From NCBI GenBank assembly GCA_033764335.1, contig JANRJC010000050.1, positions 5,625 through 69,624 on the forward strand: 64,000 nucleotides of DNA. Reading direction: 5' to 3'. Position 1 is the first letter of the stretch, and each line of letters opens with the position of its first letter. A program made the translations under genes and the position numbers. The notes under the pieces are model-generated. The model ran no database searches, had not been told where the DNA came from, and saw only the letters and a list, made by a program, of their open reading frames with translations. Below, in pieces: positions 17,348 to 26,076 of this stretch. Source of the DNA: JAGQVA01 sp033764335. GTDB lineage: Bacteria; Bacteroidota; Bacteroidia; J057.

Positions 17348-18793
17348 TCATTCGTTACTTTCGGCGACCGGAGGGGTGAGGTAATAATAATCTTCCTGTA
17401 AATTTCGCTGAAATCCTTTGATCGTCTCGCCGTTTTCTTTTTTCCAGTCCACCCGAAAAACGGGTCCCGGGTTTTTCCCGCAGGTAAAGGTCAGTGCCTG
17501 AATGGGTAAAACATCATTCGCCGAAACCCGGAGGCTTTGTTTTACGGGTTTGTCTCCCACAAAATAAGCAATCAGGCATTCGGCAGACACGATTCCGGCT
17601 GCCTTCATACTTTCGGTATCGGCTTCAAATTCAATGTTTTTCCGTTCGAGTAAATTGTCGTCTGCCTGCGTGGTAACGTCAATCAGTCCGGCGCAGGATT
17701 CTTTTTCGATCCAGGGGCCTGTCGTTTTTTCTCCGGCTTGGGAAAACTCCACGAGGCGGTAACGCATCGGGCGATCCATACGCACGGCAAAGGGGAAATT
17801 TAGATTGACGAGGTTCATGTCGGGGTTGCCTTTGCTAAACCGGGCGGAAACCGGTGCCAGGGGTTGCCCACCGACGCCGATGGCTTCGACTTCGATTTTT
17901 TTGAGCGAAAGATCGGGGCGTAAGCCATCCGAAAAATCATAACAGGCTACCTGCACCGCCGGATATGCTGGAGGCATGCCTTCGTTTATATCTAGTTTTT
18001 TCAGTGCTTCCGGCCATTTGACTACATCCACCATGATGGCAAACGCATCACTCCGTATCACCATGGGGGCTACGGTTGTATCGCCTTCTCTTGCGAGTTC
18101 TTCCGCAGAAACGGTTTCGTTTAACTCCGCTACGCCCGCCGAATCTCCGGATATACTCACGCTCGCCAGGTTGCCAAAAACGGCATCGGCGTAAAAAGCA
18201 TACCCAAAACTCACCGAAAGTTTGCCCGTACTGATCTGATCCCAAAGCAGTTGTGCTTCAAAATTTTCGAGTTTCAGGGTAAAGGTTCTTTCGCTCCAGT
18301 AGGTTCCGGTATTGCCGGAGGCGGTTTCAGCACCAAAACTATTGCCTTTGGCGATTCGCCGGAAGCCGGATTCTTCGTCGGCATCTTTTCCCACCGCCGT
18401 TACCAAAAACGATTCAATATAACGAATAGGCAGGGGTTTTACCGTAGGGGTGATTCTTCCTTTTGTAAGGGTCTGGCGAATGGTACTGAGCGCCTGAGGG
18501 GACATCGGGGTCATCCGTATCGTAAACTGCGCCAGGTTGAGAAACCGCTGCTGCCCCTGATCGTCGGTACAGGCGGTGCCAGTGTAGCGCATTTCCACAA
18601 GCTGGAATTGCGGACGACCATTGGATTCGGTACCCAGGGTGAGTTTGCCCGGAGCATAATAATAAACGTTGGGTGTTTTGAAATCGGGATAGATTTCAAA
18701 ACCTTCCAGCATTTGTTTTGCACTGATTACCGGCTGGCTAAGAAGGGGGAGTACGAAAAAAGTAATCAGCAGAAATAGATGTAATCGCTTCAT
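17348..18793 (-). CDS. Exported protein, divergent member of the YYYLP paralog family
   Basis: A 481-residue protein; I start it at the ATG at 18,793 (MKRLHLFLLITFFVLPLLS), which gives a clean signal peptide; the frame extends 20 codons further upstream without looking coding. The N-terminal part reads FEIYPDFKTPNVYYYAPGKLTLG followed by RPQFQLVEMRYTG. This is the same pattern as the larger paralogs at 29-42 kb (YYYLP..., a Gly/Pro-x-Phe strand, a Lys/Arg-Tyr strand). The rest is beta-rich and ends VFRVDWKKENGETIKGF, similar to the closing DYEYxxxW strand of the others. The DPxFxxRD block was not found. No enzymatic motif seen. It lies between the caspase lipoprotein and the first PKD lipoprotein. 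Confidence 0.7.
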   Translation of the reverse strand: MKRLHLFLLITFFVLPLLSQPVISAKQMLEGFEIYPDFKTPNVYYYAPGKLTLGTESNGRPQFQLVEMRYTGTACTDDQGQQRFLNLAQFTIRMTPMSPQALSTIRQTLTKGRITPTVKPLPIRYIESFLVTAVGKDADEESGFRRIAKGNSFGAETASGNTGTYWSERTFTLKLENFEAQLLWDQISTGKLSVSFGYAFYADAVFGNLASVSISGDSAGVAELNETVSAEELAREGDTTVAPMVIRSDAFAIMVDVVKWPEALKKLDINEGMPPAYPAVQVACYDFSDGLRPDLSLKKIEVEAIGVGGQPLAPVSARFSKGNPDMNLVNLNFPFAVRMDRPMRYRLVEFSQAGEKTTGPWIEKESCAGLIDVTTQADDNLLERKNIEFEADTESMKAAGIVSAECLIAYFVGDKPVKQSLRVSANDVLPIQALTFTCGKNPGPVFRVDWKKENGETIKGFQRNLQEDYYYLTPPVAESNE

Positions 18794-18855
18794 TGTGGGT
18801 ATGATTCGGTTCCAATAATCATAAGACGATGAAAAGATTGGCAGTATGACCACGG

Positions 18856-20262
18856 CTAATTCACATTCCCGTCTCCGTCGGTTTTTATCAGGTAGATATC
18901 CTCCTCACTGTCGGTAGGATTGTTTCGCGCTCCGGTGATGATAAATCCATTGTCTCGCGTGGCTTTGATGGAAGTAGCGTAATAGCTGTCGTAATATCTT
19001 TCCCAGACTTTGGTTCCGGAGTTGTCAATTTTGAGCAAATAAACGAGCAAGCTCTGAGTACCGGTGCCACAGGCGACCAGCCCGCCGTCAGGAGCGAGAG
19101 CGATGCTGTTAAACCAATCATAACTGTCCACTCCGTAAGGAAATGACCAGAGTTCGTTGCCGCTGGCGTCGGTACGCACGATATACGCATCCTGATCACC
19201 CTGTCCGAAACTGGCCGTCGCACCGACAATCACAAAACCGCCTCCGGGGTATTCGAGGATGCCGTTGCCGCTTTCATATTCTGCGCCGCCGTAAAGTTTT
19301 TCAAACAATTTATCGCCGTTGGCATTGGTTTTTATGAGCATCATATCCGTATTATTGCCCGCAGAACTGAATCCGGTAATGGCAAAACCTCCGTCGGCAG
19401 TCTGGATAATTTTGGTTCCGGACTCGTAATTGCCTCCGTCGAGCATTTTCTGCCAGATTACATTTCCGTTGAGGTCAATTTTCACGAGGAATACGTCCTG
19501 CTGGAAATTTATATCGGGTATGGCTCCTACAAGTACATAACCATTATTTACCGCAATGATACTGTTACCGTAGTCGTATTCGGTGCCGCCGTAGGTTTTG
19601 GTAAAAAGATGGGAGCCGTTGGAATTAAACTTACAGACATACATGTCACTTCCTCCTGCACCCGAACTGTAAGTAGTTCCGACAACCATAAATCCTCCGT
19701 CTGAGGCGCGTACCACCCCGTTAAAAACATCGTAACTGGTTCCGCCCACAGCAGTGTTCCAGACGACTTGCCCATTAGCATCAAACCGGACGATAAAACC
19801 GTCATTATCCAAGTTGGGGGATTTTTCCTGATGACCGACCACTACATAACCGCCTTCGTCGAGTTCGAGCACATCGTTTCCATTTTCTTCAATTTCATTA
19901 AGGTTGCCAAAGAAAGTGGCAAATGTCCGTGGTTTCTGAATCGTAACCGTGGTGGTAGCCTCATCTTCTGTACCGGCATCGCCCAGTGCGGTTAGTTTGA
20001 CCGTATAGGTTCCGTCATCGTCATACAGATGGTCGGGGTCTTTTTCGGTGGAAGTGACACCGTCGCCGAAATCCCAGAGATAGCTCGTAGCGTTTGTGGA
20101 CTGATTAGCGAAAGAGACGGTACAAGGATAATAACAACCGTCGTTGGTTACCGTAAACTTTGCCTCCGGAGGTGTAACCGGATTCACCGGGTCAAGTTCA
20201 CAACTGGTCAGAAACAAAAACCCAGCGATAAATAAAGTACAAAAATGGGGAGATATACGCAT
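18856..20262 (-). CDS. PKD-domain lipoprotein with beta-propeller-like repeats (1 of 3)
   Basis: A 468-residue lipoprotein: signal FIAGFLFLTSC with the lipobox Cys near residue 21, then CELDPVNPV. A PKD domain follows at about 33-110 (SYLWDFGDGVTSTEKDPDHLYDDDGTYTV in two overlapping motifs), preceded by an NDGCYYPC cysteine pair. The remainder consists of about seven repeats of the type GGYVVVG...DGFIVRFDANGQVVW, which form a predicted beta-propeller. PKD domains mediate protein or glycan contacts at the cell surface. Two close relatives follow downstream on the same strand and share the cysteine pair and layout, so they arose by tandem duplication. No T9SS sorting domain is present; surface exposure would depend on lipoprotein export. 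Confidence 0.88.
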   Translation of the reverse strand: MRISPHFCTLFIAGFLFLTSCELDPVNPVTPPEAKFTVTNDGCYYPCTVSFANQSTNATSYLWDFGDGVTSTEKDPDHLYDDDGTYTVKLTALGDAGTEDEATTTVTIQKPRTFATFFGNLNEIEENGNDVLELDEGGYVVVGHQEKSPNLDNDGFIVRFDANGQVVWNTAVGGTSYDVFNGVVRASDGGFMVVGTTYSSGAGGSDMYVCKFNSNGSHLFTKTYGGTEYDYGNSIIAVNNGYVLVGAIPDINFQQDVFLVKIDLNGNVIWQKMLDGGNYESGTKIIQTADGGFAITGFSSAGNNTDMMLIKTNANGDKLFEKLYGGAEYESGNGILEYPGGGFVIVGATASFGQGDQDAYIVRTDASGNELWSFPYGVDSYDWFNSIALAPDGGLVACGTGTQSLLVYLLKIDNSGTKVWERYYDSYYATSIKATRDNGFIITGARNNPTDSEEDIYLIKTDGDGNVN

Positions 20263-20302
20263 GGAAGTAGGGGATTTTCAATAAAGGTAATAATATAAAA
20301 AA

Positions 20303-22132
20303 CTATTCTACCGTAATTTTCCGGATCATATCATTGCCATAGCAGGCGATATAAACGTTGCCTTGTGCATCCAGCGCAAGTCCAAACGGGCCAGAGATTT
20401 TGGCAGTAAGGCCGGGGCCGTCCTGATACCCAAAAGTGCCGTCTCCGGCAAGGTCGTAGGTATAACCGTCGGGCATGACAATGCGGATTTTATTATTAAA
20501 CCGGTCGGCGACAAATACGTTGCCATTGGCGTCTATGTCTATCCCTACGGGATTATTAAACTGGGCGGTAGTACCGATTCCGCTTATATTTCCGCTTACT
20601 CCGTTGCCGGAGAGGGTGGTTACTGTGCCGTTGGTCAGTATTTTTCGGATTTTGTGATTTCCTCCATCACTTACATAGACATTGCCTGCGGCATCAATGG
20701 CCAGGTCTTCGAGGTTGGAAAACCGGGCACTTCCCGTGCGTGAACCGTCCACATCCCCCGCCTCCGTGCCTTTTCCGGCAAAAGTGGAGACAAATCCGGC
20801 GGGAGTAATCATTCTCACCGCGTGATTGGAGCGGTCGGCGACGAGGACATTATTGCTGGCGTCCACGGCTACGCCGGTCGGAAAATAAAACCGGGCACTC
20901 GAGCCAAAATTGTCCAGATACCCCGAAGCACCGTTGCTGCCGCCCCCTGCGAGGGTTACGACGCTGGCATTGGGGTCGGACATACGTATGGCGTTATTGC
21001 CGAAATCGGCAATAATAAGGTTGCCGCTGGCATCAAAATCTAGGCCGGCCAGGGCACCAAAAGCCGCCGCCGGACCTACACCATTAATCAGCCCGCTCGT
21101 ACTGCCGCCGGCAAAAGTGGAAACAAAACCCGCCGGGGTAATCTTGCGCAGACGGTGATTGTCGAGTTCGCCGACAAAAACATTCCCCTGAGCGTCCACG
21201 GCTATGCCATAAGGAAAGGCAAACCGGGCAGTATTGCCCGGGCCGTCGAGAAATCCGTAGGTTCCTGAACCGGCAAATGTGCTCACTACTCCGGAAAGTA
21301 AGTAGGCAAATGTGCCCGCACCTCCGGTTGCTTCATACCCGCTCACCGTTACCGAAAGGGATCCGCTGCCGGCACGGGAGGGAACCCGCACTTTTAGCGT
21401 GGTATTGGTCGGAGCCTCGGCAAAATTGGCGGTTTTGTCGTTAAACATGACCGTAATTTCGGTCGAATCGGTACCGAAATGATTTCCGGTGAGGGTAATT
21501 ACGTCGCCTTTTCGTCCGATTTGAGGGGAAAAATTGGTAATCACAGGTTTGTCATAGGTAAATGAAGGCCCGTTTACCGTATTGACTCCCACTTCGACGC
21601 TTATCACGCCGTTATCTGCGCCCTGAGGCACAACTACTTTGATCTGGGTATTGCTGATTTCTTGAATAGTAGCGCTAATATTAGAAGTAAACTTTACGGT
21701 CACAGCGGCGGCAGAAGTGCCAAAACCGAGGCCCGTAAGGGTGATTATTTCCCCCTTTTTCCCGTGATTGGGGTTAATCGCGGTGATTTTTACTTCGGAC
21801 TGAATGGTGATCGTTTTGGTAATGTCGTCCGTCTGCCCGTCGGCACCGGTGGCGGTAAGTTTTGCCTGATAGGTCCCGCCTGCTTCATAGGTATGTTTGG
21901 GACTGGCAGTTGTGGCCGTGTTTCCGTCTCCAAAATCCCACGCATAGGTGGTGGCGCTGGTGGACTGATTGGTAAAAGTGATTTCACAAGGGGCATTACA
22001 CCCGTCGTTGGTGAATTCAAAGGCAGCCACCGGCGGTATTTGAGGGTCCACTTTTTCAAGCTCGCAGGCATTTACTGCGAGGAGTAAAACAAGGGATATG
22101 AAAACAGGAAAAAGACCTGAAAATTTACGCAT
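20303..22132 (-). CDS. PKD, IPT/TIG and NHL-repeat lipoprotein (2 of 3)
   Basis: A 609-residue lipoprotein (FISLVLLLAVNAC, then ELEKVDPQIPP). It has a PKD domain at about 37-112 with the NDGCNAPC pair and the motif YAWDFGDGNTATTASPKHTYE. Two IPT/TIG domains follow, each opening with an INPNHGKKGEIITLTG or FSPQIGRKGDVITLTG strand (about residues 113-195 and 196-280). Six NHL-type blades come next (e.g. STFAGSGTYGFLDGPG, then FPYGIAVDAQGNVFVGE), about 285-609. This layout is common in Bacteroidota surface proteins. The NHL propeller probably binds a protein or glycan; there are no catalytic residues to suggest a lyase. It is a paralog of its two neighbours in the N-terminal third only, having exchanged its C-terminal part. 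Confidence 0.9.
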   Translation of the reverse strand: MRKFSGLFPVFISLVLLLAVNACELEKVDPQIPPVAAFEFTNDGCNAPCEITFTNQSTSATTYAWDFGDGNTATTASPKHTYEAGGTYQAKLTATGADGQTDDITKTITIQSEVKITAINPNHGKKGEIITLTGLGFGTSAAAVTVKFTSNISATIQEISNTQIKVVVPQGADNGVISVEVGVNTVNGPSFTYDKPVITNFSPQIGRKGDVITLTGNHFGTDSTEITVMFNDKTANFAEAPTNTTLKVRVPSRAGSGSLSVTVSGYEATGGAGTFAYLLSGVVSTFAGSGTYGFLDGPGNTARFAFPYGIAVDAQGNVFVGELDNHRLRKITPAGFVSTFAGGSTSGLINGVGPAAAFGALAGLDFDASGNLIIADFGNNAIRMSDPNASVVTLAGGGSNGASGYLDNFGSSARFYFPTGVAVDASNNVLVADRSNHAVRMITPAGFVSTFAGKGTEAGDVDGSRTGSARFSNLEDLAIDAAGNVYVSDGGNHKIRKILTNGTVTTLSGNGVSGNISGIGTTAQFNNPVGIDIDANGNVFVADRFNNKIRIVMPDGYTYDLAGDGTFGYQDGPGLTAKISGPFGLALDAQGNVYIACYGNDMIRKITVE

Positions 22133-22163
22133 AGAAGTAAGTATAGGATTTATGATCTTAGGG

Positions 22164-23618
22164 TTAATCTACATTTCCGCTGGCATCGGTTTTTACTATA
22201 ATCATATCGGTGTCGCTTTCGTTGATCCGGGTATAACCCACAATTGTAAAACCTCCATCCGGGAGAACTTCCACTTCGAAGCCATAATCACGAAACGCAC
22301 CACCGAAGGTTTTATGCCATACGTAGTTAAAATTTTGATCTACTTTCAGCAAAAAGAGATCGGCTTCCAGCCCGTCCACCCAGATATATCCCGCCGCGAT
22401 ATAACCGCCGCCAGGGATTTCTTCCATATCAAAAATCAACTCATTGGAAGAGGACAGTGGGGCAAAGTTTATCTTACTGTCAAGAATAGTGAGGCTGGAA
22501 TTTAATTTTACAAAATAGGGATTGTAATTGGTGCTGTTAGTACTGGTATAACCAGCGACAATAACATCACCGTTGCTTTTAATCAGTAAATCTCTCGCGG
22601 TTTCGGAAGAAGGCACATCGCCCAACTCCTGTGATTTTGTTACGGACGTTCCTGTGCTGTTGGCACTAAACACAATGCCGTTTCTCGCTCCGCCTCCGAT
22701 GGGTATGACACTTCCTACTGTCAAAAGCTGAAAGTTGGAGGTTTGTACAACGGTATTTAAGGTTCCCTCCTGATCATCGAAAAAAGGCCTCATCCAGAGT
22801 GAATCAAGGTTGCTGTTGAGCCGCAACAATCTTCCCACGTAATCCAGCACAAGTATGCCTCCGTTAAAGGTAGAAGAAAGTCTCTGACCGGCAATCACGA
22901 TATCGTCGTTGGAGGTAACGGTCATGGACCGCGGGTCTATACCGTTGTAGGATTTGGTGTTAACCGGTGTCATCGAACCGGTGCTGATGCGGGAAACCAA
23001 AACATCATAGCCGAGCATACCGACCATCAGGATCAGGTCGCCGTTGGAGGTAAAGGCCAAAGCCCCGGCGTCTTCGCCGTAACAGGATACGGTATTATTA
23101 AGTTCGGCTTTACCCAGCACATTCCCTTCCATATCCAGTTTATAGACAACAATTTCATTGATGTCCGCAGCATTTCGTTCGTAGCCGGCCACATAAATTT
23201 CAGTGTCTCCGGCCAATACGGCAAAGGCCACATCGGTCGTCCCGACATTGCCCAGGCTGATATTAAATGTACCGGGCAAAACGGTCACCATGTCCTCAAA
23301 CTCATCGGAATCTCCTCCCGCTCCGTTTGCAGTAAGGGTTACTGTATAAGTTCCGGCGGATTCATACTGATGGGTAGGGCTGTCACCCGTGGAGGTGTTT
23401 CCATCGCCAAAATCCCACAGATAAGAAGCCGCATTCTGGGACGTGTTGGTAAAAGTGAGGGTACAGGGAGCTTTACATCCGTCGTTGGCTACTGTAAAGG
23501 CCGCCTGCGGCGCTAAAGGATCTACTTTGTCGAGGTTACAGGCAGTAAAAAAGGTGGTTGCAACAACAGTCATAATCAAAGTTGTAACCACGGGAAAAGG
23601 TTTTTGAAGGAAAATCAT
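22164..23618 (-). CDS. PKD-domain lipoprotein with beta-propeller-like repeats (3 of 3)
   Basis: A 484-residue lipoprotein. The signal ends TTFFTAC with the lipobox Cys near residue 27, then NLDKVDPLAPQAAFTV. The PKD domain (about 36-112) contains NDGCKAPC and SYLWDFGDGNTSTGDSP. The C-terminal ~350 residues form propeller-like repeats (e.g. GDIVVAGYTSTN, GGYIAAGYIWVDG, GGFTIVGYTRINESDTDMI), ending KTDASGNVD. The end is nearly identical to that of the first PKD protein (KTDGDGNVN), so these two are the closest pair. The opening of the mature region is conserved in all three. It lies 27 bases after the 23,646 gene stop in transcriptional order, consistent with one transcript. Confidence 0.88.
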   Translation of the reverse strand: MIFLQKPFPVVTTLIMTVVATTFFTACNLDKVDPLAPQAAFTVANDGCKAPCTLTFTNTSQNAASYLWDFGDGNTSTGDSPTHQYESAGTYTVTLTANGAGGDSDEFEDMVTVLPGTFNISLGNVGTTDVAFAVLAGDTEIYVAGYERNAADINEIVVYKLDMEGNVLGKAELNNTVSCYGEDAGALAFTSNGDLILMVGMLGYDVLVSRISTGSMTPVNTKSYNGIDPRSMTVTSNDDIVIAGQRLSSTFNGGILVLDYVGRLLRLNSNLDSLWMRPFFDDQEGTLNTVVQTSNFQLLTVGSVIPIGGGARNGIVFSANSTGTSVTKSQELGDVPSSETARDLLIKSNGDVIVAGYTSTNSTNYNPYFVKLNSSLTILDSKINFAPLSSSNELIFDMEEIPGGGYIAAGYIWVDGLEADLFLLKVDQNFNYVWHKTFGGAFRDYGFEVEVLPDGGFTIVGYTRINESDTDMIIVKTDASGNVD

Positions 23619-23645
23619 GGTTAATTCAGGTTTTGGGGATACTTA

Positions 23646-26039
23646 TTATTCATTTCCCCCCGAAGGAGCAGGGGAAGTGGTTTCAAATAAATCTTTAATC
23701 GTTCGTTCGCCAATTACCATAAACAATTCGCTTCCCTCCTTCCACTCGCTGGTCTGGACATCTCCGTCGGGTTTGACAATCACAAGCTGGTAGCTGTATT
23801 CCGGGGTTTCGCCTTCGGAGACAAACAACTCGCCGCCTTTGATCGTCTGGCCGTCCTGAGTAATAGTCACAATCGGCAACATTACTTCCTGCTCGCCTTT
23901 GGGATCTCCCTGCCGGGACTGAATCAGAAGTTTCAGGCTCTGCGCCCCCGAATAGGCAATCGGAGTAAGTACTTCTACTTCGATCTTCTGCACACGGCTT
24001 GTACTCGTACCGCCGAGAATTTTGTCTTGAATGATTTCATTACAATCTGCACAATCGGCTTTTATGGTATAGTTCACCCACAGTTTGGTGATCAATGCGC
24101 CATTCATCACTTTGTTTTTTTCCTCCGCCGTAAAACCGGAAAATATCTGCTGAGGCTTTACTTCGTAATTGTTCAGGCTCACATTTTCTACCGTCGTCCC
24201 TCCCCCGGCTTCACGCATGACCGAAATACTGGTAAGAATAATCGGATAGTCCAACGGATTGGTAAAACCATTGAGCAGGCTGCCTGCATTGGGGTATTCG
24301 AGTTTGCCGTAGGTTTTGGCGTCGTTGAGTTTGAGTTGTACCGGTACGCTGAATACTTTTTCTTCTTCGGAAAAAGGTTCAAAAGCCATATTCCCGGCCA
24401 CCTGATTGCGCGACATCATATATCCCAAGAGGTCGTCCACACGCTCATTCATTTTCCAACTCACGACAATAGGCTGGAGAAAATCGGTGGGTATATTGGT
24501 GGTCAGACTGGCAGGATCCACATTAAAAAGTGTCAGGCTATTGCCAAAGGAAACCGAAGGGGTATTGCGCAGCGGCATGGGGTATAGTTTAATGTCTTTG
24601 CGAAGTTTTTTGCTTAAAAGGGACTCCGCAAGTTCGATGTCCTGCTCGCTGATATTGGGGGTGAGTTCGGCGGTGACAATCACATCTCCCCGTCCGGCAT
24701 TGTTGGCGGAAAGGTAATAGACAAAAAAGGAATATTCTCCATTTTCGCGGTTCCAGTTGAGGGTATAGGCAGAGGGCAGGTAATAGAAAAATCCGGCGTT
24801 GGGGTTAATGTCGCCATATACTTCCCGGAAAATATTCAGTTTTTCCACAAAAGGCCGAAGCAACGGATCACCCAGCAAATCCTGAAGTTCTTTGCCTAAT
24901 TTCACATTCGGCCCCTGTACTTCGGTGGAAGGAGGCGCGTCGGGGGTGGGGTTGGTAGGAGTAGTAGGTTTGCCATAAGGCGCAATCACCCATCGGCCCG
25001 GCTGTTCGCGGATATTGTCCAATACTGCGTAGTTATAGATTTTGGGATCAATGGCTACTTTGGTGCGAACGGGCGTTTCAAATTTGGTAACATTTCGTAC
25101 CGGAGGATCGGTCGCAGTCCTGACCGGGGTTGTCTGGACATCACTCGGGCGGGTCATTACCTGCGGAGTAGTAAACACACCGGGCGTAGTCATCAATATC
25201 GTCATTCCGCTATATTCGAGGGAAAGCACATTGAGTCGCTGATTTACCGGAATGGCGGTTTGGTCCATGTTAAAAACGGTCCAGTTGGGGGCGCTGTACC
25301 AGGTACCGGTGGTATGGGTATTGTAAGTATTTAGGTAGTTGTTGGTGGTAAATATAAAAGCCCCGGTTTTTCCGTCAAGCCGGCTGTCCCGGATATAACT
25401 TATGTATTTCACCCCCGAAGGGTTCTGATTTGCGGCAGAAACGGTATGAGTAAACGAATGCCCTTTATAATTTCCGGCTCCTTCGACTTCTCCCCCTTTG
25501 AGAACGATCACATTAAACATGGTGTTTTCGGGAATAGCCTGCTGATTTTCATTATAAATGGTCCATTTCCCATTGGTGTACCATACGCCTACCGGGCTGG
25601 TATTGTATTTCCCGAAACGCTGGGTAACAAAAAGGATTTCTCCGGGCTGGTTGTCGGTCAGTACATTGTTCAGGTAGGTGATATGTCCCCTTGTATTGGT
25701 AACATTGGCGGTATGGACAAATGCCCGTTTGTATTGGGCCGGATCCACCGCCAGTACCTGAAACTGCGCGTTTAAAGGCAAAGCCTGGCGATCCTGATTA
25801 AAGATTTTCCATTTTCCTTCATTGTACCAGACGCTGATTTCATGGGGGTTATAGACGCCGTACATCTGCTGCACAATCAGCACCATATCGGGTTTGCCGT
25901 TGGTAGCGGCATTGTCTAAGGTTGTAATATAACCCGAAGTATTCGTGGCTTCGGCTTTGTGGGTAAAAGCTACCTGAGCGGAAAGGAAACCAAAACTCAG
26001 GCTCAGAAGAAGGGTCAGAATGTGTGGGATACTTTTCAT
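23646..26039 (-). CDS. Exported repeat protein: three tandem 75-residue domains plus YYYLP-type C-terminal region
   Basis: A 797-residue protein with a signal peptide (MKSIPHILTLLLSLSFGFLSAQ). Three tandem repeats occupy about residues 24-98, 104-177 and 192-275. Each has the pattern FxHxAxxxNTxGxITYLDN, a VTQ/VQQ strand, VWYxxGKWxIFNxDxxAIP and FNVLVL; I would compare these with DUF7452. A Thr/Pro-rich linker (about 285-345) leads to a region shared with the next gene: VYGDINPNAGFFYYLPSAY near 415, a GRGDVIVTAELTPNI strand near 450, WKMNERVDDLLGYM near 540 and a closing Y-x-Y strand near 740. The FYYLP text and the closing strand resemble the larger YYYLP family. Function unknown; the repeats are plausible binding modules. 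Confidence 0.8.
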   Translation of the reverse strand: MKSIPHILTLLLSLSFGFLSAQVAFTHKAEATNTSGYITTLDNAATNGKPDMVLIVQQMYGVYNPHEISVWYNEGKWKIFNQDRQALPLNAQFQVLAVDPAQYKRAFVHTANVTNTRGHITYLNNVLTDNQPGEILFVTQRFGKYNTSPVGVWYTNGKWTIYNENQQAIPENTMFNVIVLKGGEVEGAGNYKGHSFTHTVSAANQNPSGVKYISYIRDSRLDGKTGAFIFTTNNYLNTYNTHTTGTWYSAPNWTVFNMDQTAIPVNQRLNVLSLEYSGMTILMTTPGVFTTPQVMTRPSDVQTTPVRTATDPPVRNVTKFETPVRTKVAIDPKIYNYAVLDNIREQPGRWVIAPYGKPTTPTNPTPDAPPSTEVQGPNVKLGKELQDLLGDPLLRPFVEKLNIFREVYGDINPNAGFFYYLPSAYTLNWNRENGEYSFFVYYLSANNAGRGDVIVTAELTPNISEQDIELAESLLSKKLRKDIKLYPMPLRNTPSVSFGNSLTLFNVDPASLTTNIPTDFLQPIVVSWKMNERVDDLLGYMMSRNQVAGNMAFEPFSEEEKVFSVPVQLKLNDAKTYGKLEYPNAGSLLNGFTNPLDYPIILTSISVMREAGGGTTVENVSLNNYEVKPQQIFSGFTAEEKNKVMNGALITKLWVNYTIKADCADCNEIIQDKILGGTSTSRVQKIEVEVLTPIAYSGAQSLKLLIQSRQGDPKGEQEVMLPIVTITQDGQTIKGGELFVSEGETPEYSYQLVIVKPDGDVQTSEWKEGSELFMVIGERTIKDLFETTSPAPSGGNE

Positions 26040-26076
26040 AGTAATAATTTCCGGCGACGCGATTCGCCGTCAGGTG

